A stretch of 41,721 bases of DNA from Vannielia litorea (lineage in GTDB: Bacteria > Pseudomonadota > Alphaproteobacteria > Rhodobacterales > Rhodobacteraceae), in contig NZ_QTNQ01000032.1 in NCBI RefSeq assembly GCF_018424695.1, positions 1 through 41,721 of the forward strand, read 5' to 3'. The position numbers were made by a program, and so were the translations under genes. This document shows positions 40,011 through 41,721 of the stretch, in pieces; within the stretch, counting starts at the first letter, position 1, and every line of letters starts with the position of its first letter. The notes beneath the pieces are model-generated. The model worked only from the letters and a program-made list of their open reading frames with translations. It did not search any database and had not been told where the DNA came from.

Positions 40011-41132
40011 ATGCCAGATGATCTCTCCGCCGTCCTCCGCCCCATCGAGGCCGCACAAGGGCTGCCCAACGCGCATTACACCTGCGAAGAGACCCACGCC
40101 GCCGAGCGTGACGCCCTGCTCTGGGGCGGCTGGGCCGGGATCGGCGTGGGGGCCGATGTTCCCGAGCCGGGCGATGCCGGGCCGGTGGATTTCCTCGGCC
40201 TGCCCCTCCTGATGCTGCGCGGGCGCGACGGGGTGCTGCGCGTCTTCCGCAACACCTGCCGCCATCGCGGGATGATCCTCGTCGATGCGCCCCGCAAGGT
40301 GGAAGGCGCCATCCGCTGCCCCTATCACTCCTGGTGCTACGCCCACGACGGGCGGCTTGTGGCCACGCCCCACGTGGGCGGGCCGGGGATGAACCGCGCC
40401 GAGGGCATCGTGAATGACGATCTCGGGCTGGTGGAGGTGGCCAGCCATATCTGGCGTGATGTGGTTTTCGTCGACGTCTCCGGCACCGCCCGGCCCTTCG
40501 AGGAGGTGCACGCCGAGCTTCTCTCCCGCTGGGCCGATGTCGAGGCCCCGCTTCATCACGGTGGAGAGGGCAGCCGCTTCACGCTGGAGGTCGCCTGCAA
40601 CTGGAAGCTCGCGGTCGAGAATTTCTGCGAAAGCTATCACCTTCCCTGGGTCCACCCCGGGCTCAACAGCTACTCCCGGCTGGAAGACCACTACAACATC
40701 GAGGCCGCGGGCTTCTCCGGCCAGGGCAGCACGCTCTACCGGCAGATCCGCGGCGCGAATGGGGAGACCTTCCCCGATTTTCCCGACTGGCCCGAAAGCT
40801 GGCAGGAGGGGGCGGAATATATCGCCGTCTACCCCAACGTGCTAATGGGCGCCCAGCGCGACCACGCCTTTGCCATCGTGCTCGAGCCCACCGGCCTCGC
40901 CACCACCCGCGAACACATCCACCTTTATTACGCCACGCCCGAAACCGACGCGGGCCTGCGGGCAAAGAACACCGCCCAGTGGCGCGAGGTCTTCGAGGAA
41001 GATGTCTTCGTGGTCGAGGGCATGCAGCGCGGGCGCGTCGGGCCGGGCTTCGATGGCGGGCGGTTTTCTCCGGCGATGGACGGGCCGACGCACCGGTTTC
41101 ACCAATGGGTCGCCACCCGGCTGGGCAGGTGA
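40011..41132 (+). CDS. Rieske non-haem iron oxygenase alpha subunit
   Basis: The 373-residue oxygenase has the Rieske [2Fe-2S] site: Cys83-x-His85 (NTCRHRGM) and Cys103-x-x-His106 (IRCPYHSW). The catalytic domain has the mononuclear iron ligands in NFCESYHLPWVHP and a C-terminal acidic residue in EEDVFVVEGMQRGR. The family includes aromatic ring hydroxylases and quaternary-amine demethylases (GbcA/CntA type); the substrate cannot be read from sequence. No ferredoxin reductase subunit is nearby. Its stop overlaps the next small gene as GTGA. Confidence 0.9.
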   Translation: MPDDLSAVLRPIEAAQGLPNAHYTCEETHAAERDALLWGGWAGIGVGADVPEPGDAGPVDFLGLPLLMLRGRDGVLRVFRNTCRHRGMILVDAPRKVEGAIRCPYHSWCYAHDGRLVATPHVGGPGMNRAEGIVNDDLGLVEVASHIWRDVVFVDVSGTARPFEEVHAELLSRWADVEAPLHHGGEGSRFTLEVACNWKLAVENFCESYHLPWVHPGLNSYSRLEDHYNIEAAGFSGQGSTLYRQIRGANGETFPDFPDWPESWQEGAEYIAVYPNVLMGAQRDHAFAIVLEPTGLATTREHIHLYYATPETDAGLRAKNTAQWREVFEEDVFVVEGMQRGRVGPGFDGGRFSPAMDGPTHRFHQWVATRLGR

Positions 41133-41329
41133 CGCTGGAAGCCCGCCTGCTGGCCGCCCACGCGGCCCACGACGGCGCAGCACTCGCCCGGCTTTATGCC
41201 GAAGCGGCAGAAGCAGGCGGGCCGGGCGCCAGCTTCTACCTCACCCAGGCCTGGGTCTTCGCGCTGGAAGCGGGGCTGCCCGAGGCCGAGGCCTATGCGC
41301 GCCGCCTCAGGCAAAGCGGCCTCGCCTGA
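41129..41329 (+). CDS. Small hypothetical protein after the Rieske oxygenase
   Basis: A 66-residue helical protein beginning with GTG that overlaps the oxygenase stop (GTGA). LEARLLAAHAAHDGAALARLYAEAAE and TQAWVFALEAGLPEAEAYARRL look like a pair of TPR- or Sel1-like helical hairpins. No signal peptide. Coupling suggests co-expression with the oxygenase. Function unknown. Confidence 0.6.
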   Translation: MTLEARLLAAHAAHDGAALARLYAEAAEAGGPGASFYLTQAWVFALEAGLPEAEAYARRLRQSGLA

Positions 41330-41369
41330 GAAAGGGCGCGTGGGTTCGGCCGATCGCGAGCTTAGTTGG

Positions 41370-41702
41370 GTAAGAGGACCGATGCAGTCGTTGAGTATCC
41401 AGGCGCGCCGGTCGATATATGGCCGCGCTAAAGATGCCACAAAGCGACGGGATTATTTCTTGGTAGTCAGCCAGACTTGGAATTGGGATGAACAACGACC
41501 CAAGAGACAAGCGCTTCTTTGCGCTTAAAAGGAAAGATAGGTCTCAACTAAGCAAGGATGAGATCGAAGAACTGATAGATCACTGTGCCAAAGTGCTTCA
41601 GTACGGCTTAGATAAAAAATCGCGCCGATCATGGTCTAGGTTTCGGGACAAACTTACCGACCTTCTATGAACTGAGCGTGTTTCCAAGCGGTACTCCGAC
41701 AC
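41370..41702. other. Low-G+C segment at the contig end
   Basis: By eye G+C falls to about 45-50% here, against 65-70% in the rest. The only frame is the 60-codon one at 41488. It may be the edge of an acquired region, or a poorly assembled end. Confidence 0.5.
41488..41670 (+). CDS. Small charged hypothetical protein
   Basis: A 60-residue frame rich in Lys, Asp and Arg (KDRSQLSKDEIEELIDHCAKV), predicted helical, with no signal or membrane segment. No good ribosome site precedes the ATG. Base composition is clearly unlike the rest of the window, which suggests horizontal origin if real. Not recognised. Confidence 0.4.
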   Translation: MNNDPRDKRFFALKRKDRSQLSKDEIEELIDHCAKVLQYGLDKKSRRSWSRFRDKLTDLL

Positions 41703-41721
41703 CTGTCTCTTATACACATCT
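41703..41721. other. Tn5/Nextera mosaic-end adapter sequence
   Basis: The final 19 bases, CTGTCTCTTATACACATCT, are identical to the reverse complement of the Tn5 mosaic end used in Nextera libraries. This is untrimmed sequencing adapter and not genomic DNA; it marks a contig end. Confidence 0.97.

Noticed and set aside
41355..41405. A tRNA-like D-arm (GAGCTTAGTTGGGTAAGAG)
   Set aside because: No T loop, acceptor stem or anticodon stem could be found around it.
1..41721. CRISPR array, prophage, insertion sequence or defence island
   Set aside because: No direct-repeat arrays, integrases, transposases, phage structural genes or defence proteins were seen in the window.

Overview
The window (about 41.7 kb, mostly around 65-70% G+C, very little intergenic space) looks like a chromosomal contig from a marine Rhodobacteraceae / Roseobacter-group alphaproteobacterium. 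Support comes from the rpoH-chaN-coaBC-dut-moeB block, the ffs/dnaX/ybaB/recR cluster, a TrcR (DUF1013) gene, a YARHG/DUF4453-like protein, COQ9, an ExoD-family protein, a possible CtrA site at comM and a possible RirA-type iron box. The identification is an inference from gene content. The last 19 bases are the Tn5/Nextera mosaic-end adapter, so the right edge is a contig end carrying untrimmed adapter.

Layout: 1-4396 (minus) is the translationally coupled set rpoH > chaN-like > coaBC > dut > moeB-like, cut by the left edge. 4591-7058 (plus) holds a glutathione transferase with a YHS-like cysteine tail, then comM behind a possible CtrA site. 7074-8555 (minus) is nudC plus an SRPBCC protein, divergent from a signal-less CpdB-type phosphoesterase (8715-10625). 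10689-16207 is a nucleic-acid block: the SRP RNA gene, dnaX, ybaB and recR, with an ankyrin protein and a DUF202 protein nearby. 16204-18872 holds a DUF4453-like secreted protein, trcR, an RNase T2 with altered active-site residues, and a STAS protein. tRNA-Arg(ACG) and an ExoD-like protein follow.

20022-25670 (minus) is a vitamin B12 uptake operon: cobalamin riboswitch > TonB receptor (btuB) > secreted binding protein (btuF) > permease (btuC) > ATPase (btuD) > a second binding-protein homologue with no signal peptide. nhaA, a GNAT acetyltransferase and a MarR regulator follow on the same strand, then about 500 bases without a convincing gene. rpsU (minus, with promoter and terminator) is divergent from COQ9, a quinone oxidoreductase and a hypothetical protein. 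31430-33373 is a second TonB receptor with a TGA-N9-TCA palindrome upstream. 33570-37207 is a TVP38 membrane protein > flavin disulfide reductase > sensor kinase operon with no response regulator in view. rpmH, rnpA, yidD, a DUF1835-like protein, an SH3b protein and a Rieske oxygenase fill most of the right end; the last roughly 330 bases drop to visibly lower G+C.

I did not find a phage, CRISPR array, defence island or secondary-metabolite cluster. The most unusual material is non-coding: a three-copy dispersed palindromic repeat inside untranslated regions (16829, 22550, 38042) and a 106-bp inverted-repeat element whose two ends are the stop codons of both flanking genes (19919-20024). Among proteins, the signal-less B12-binding homologue, the GST with a YHS-like tail and the altered RNase T2 are the best leads.
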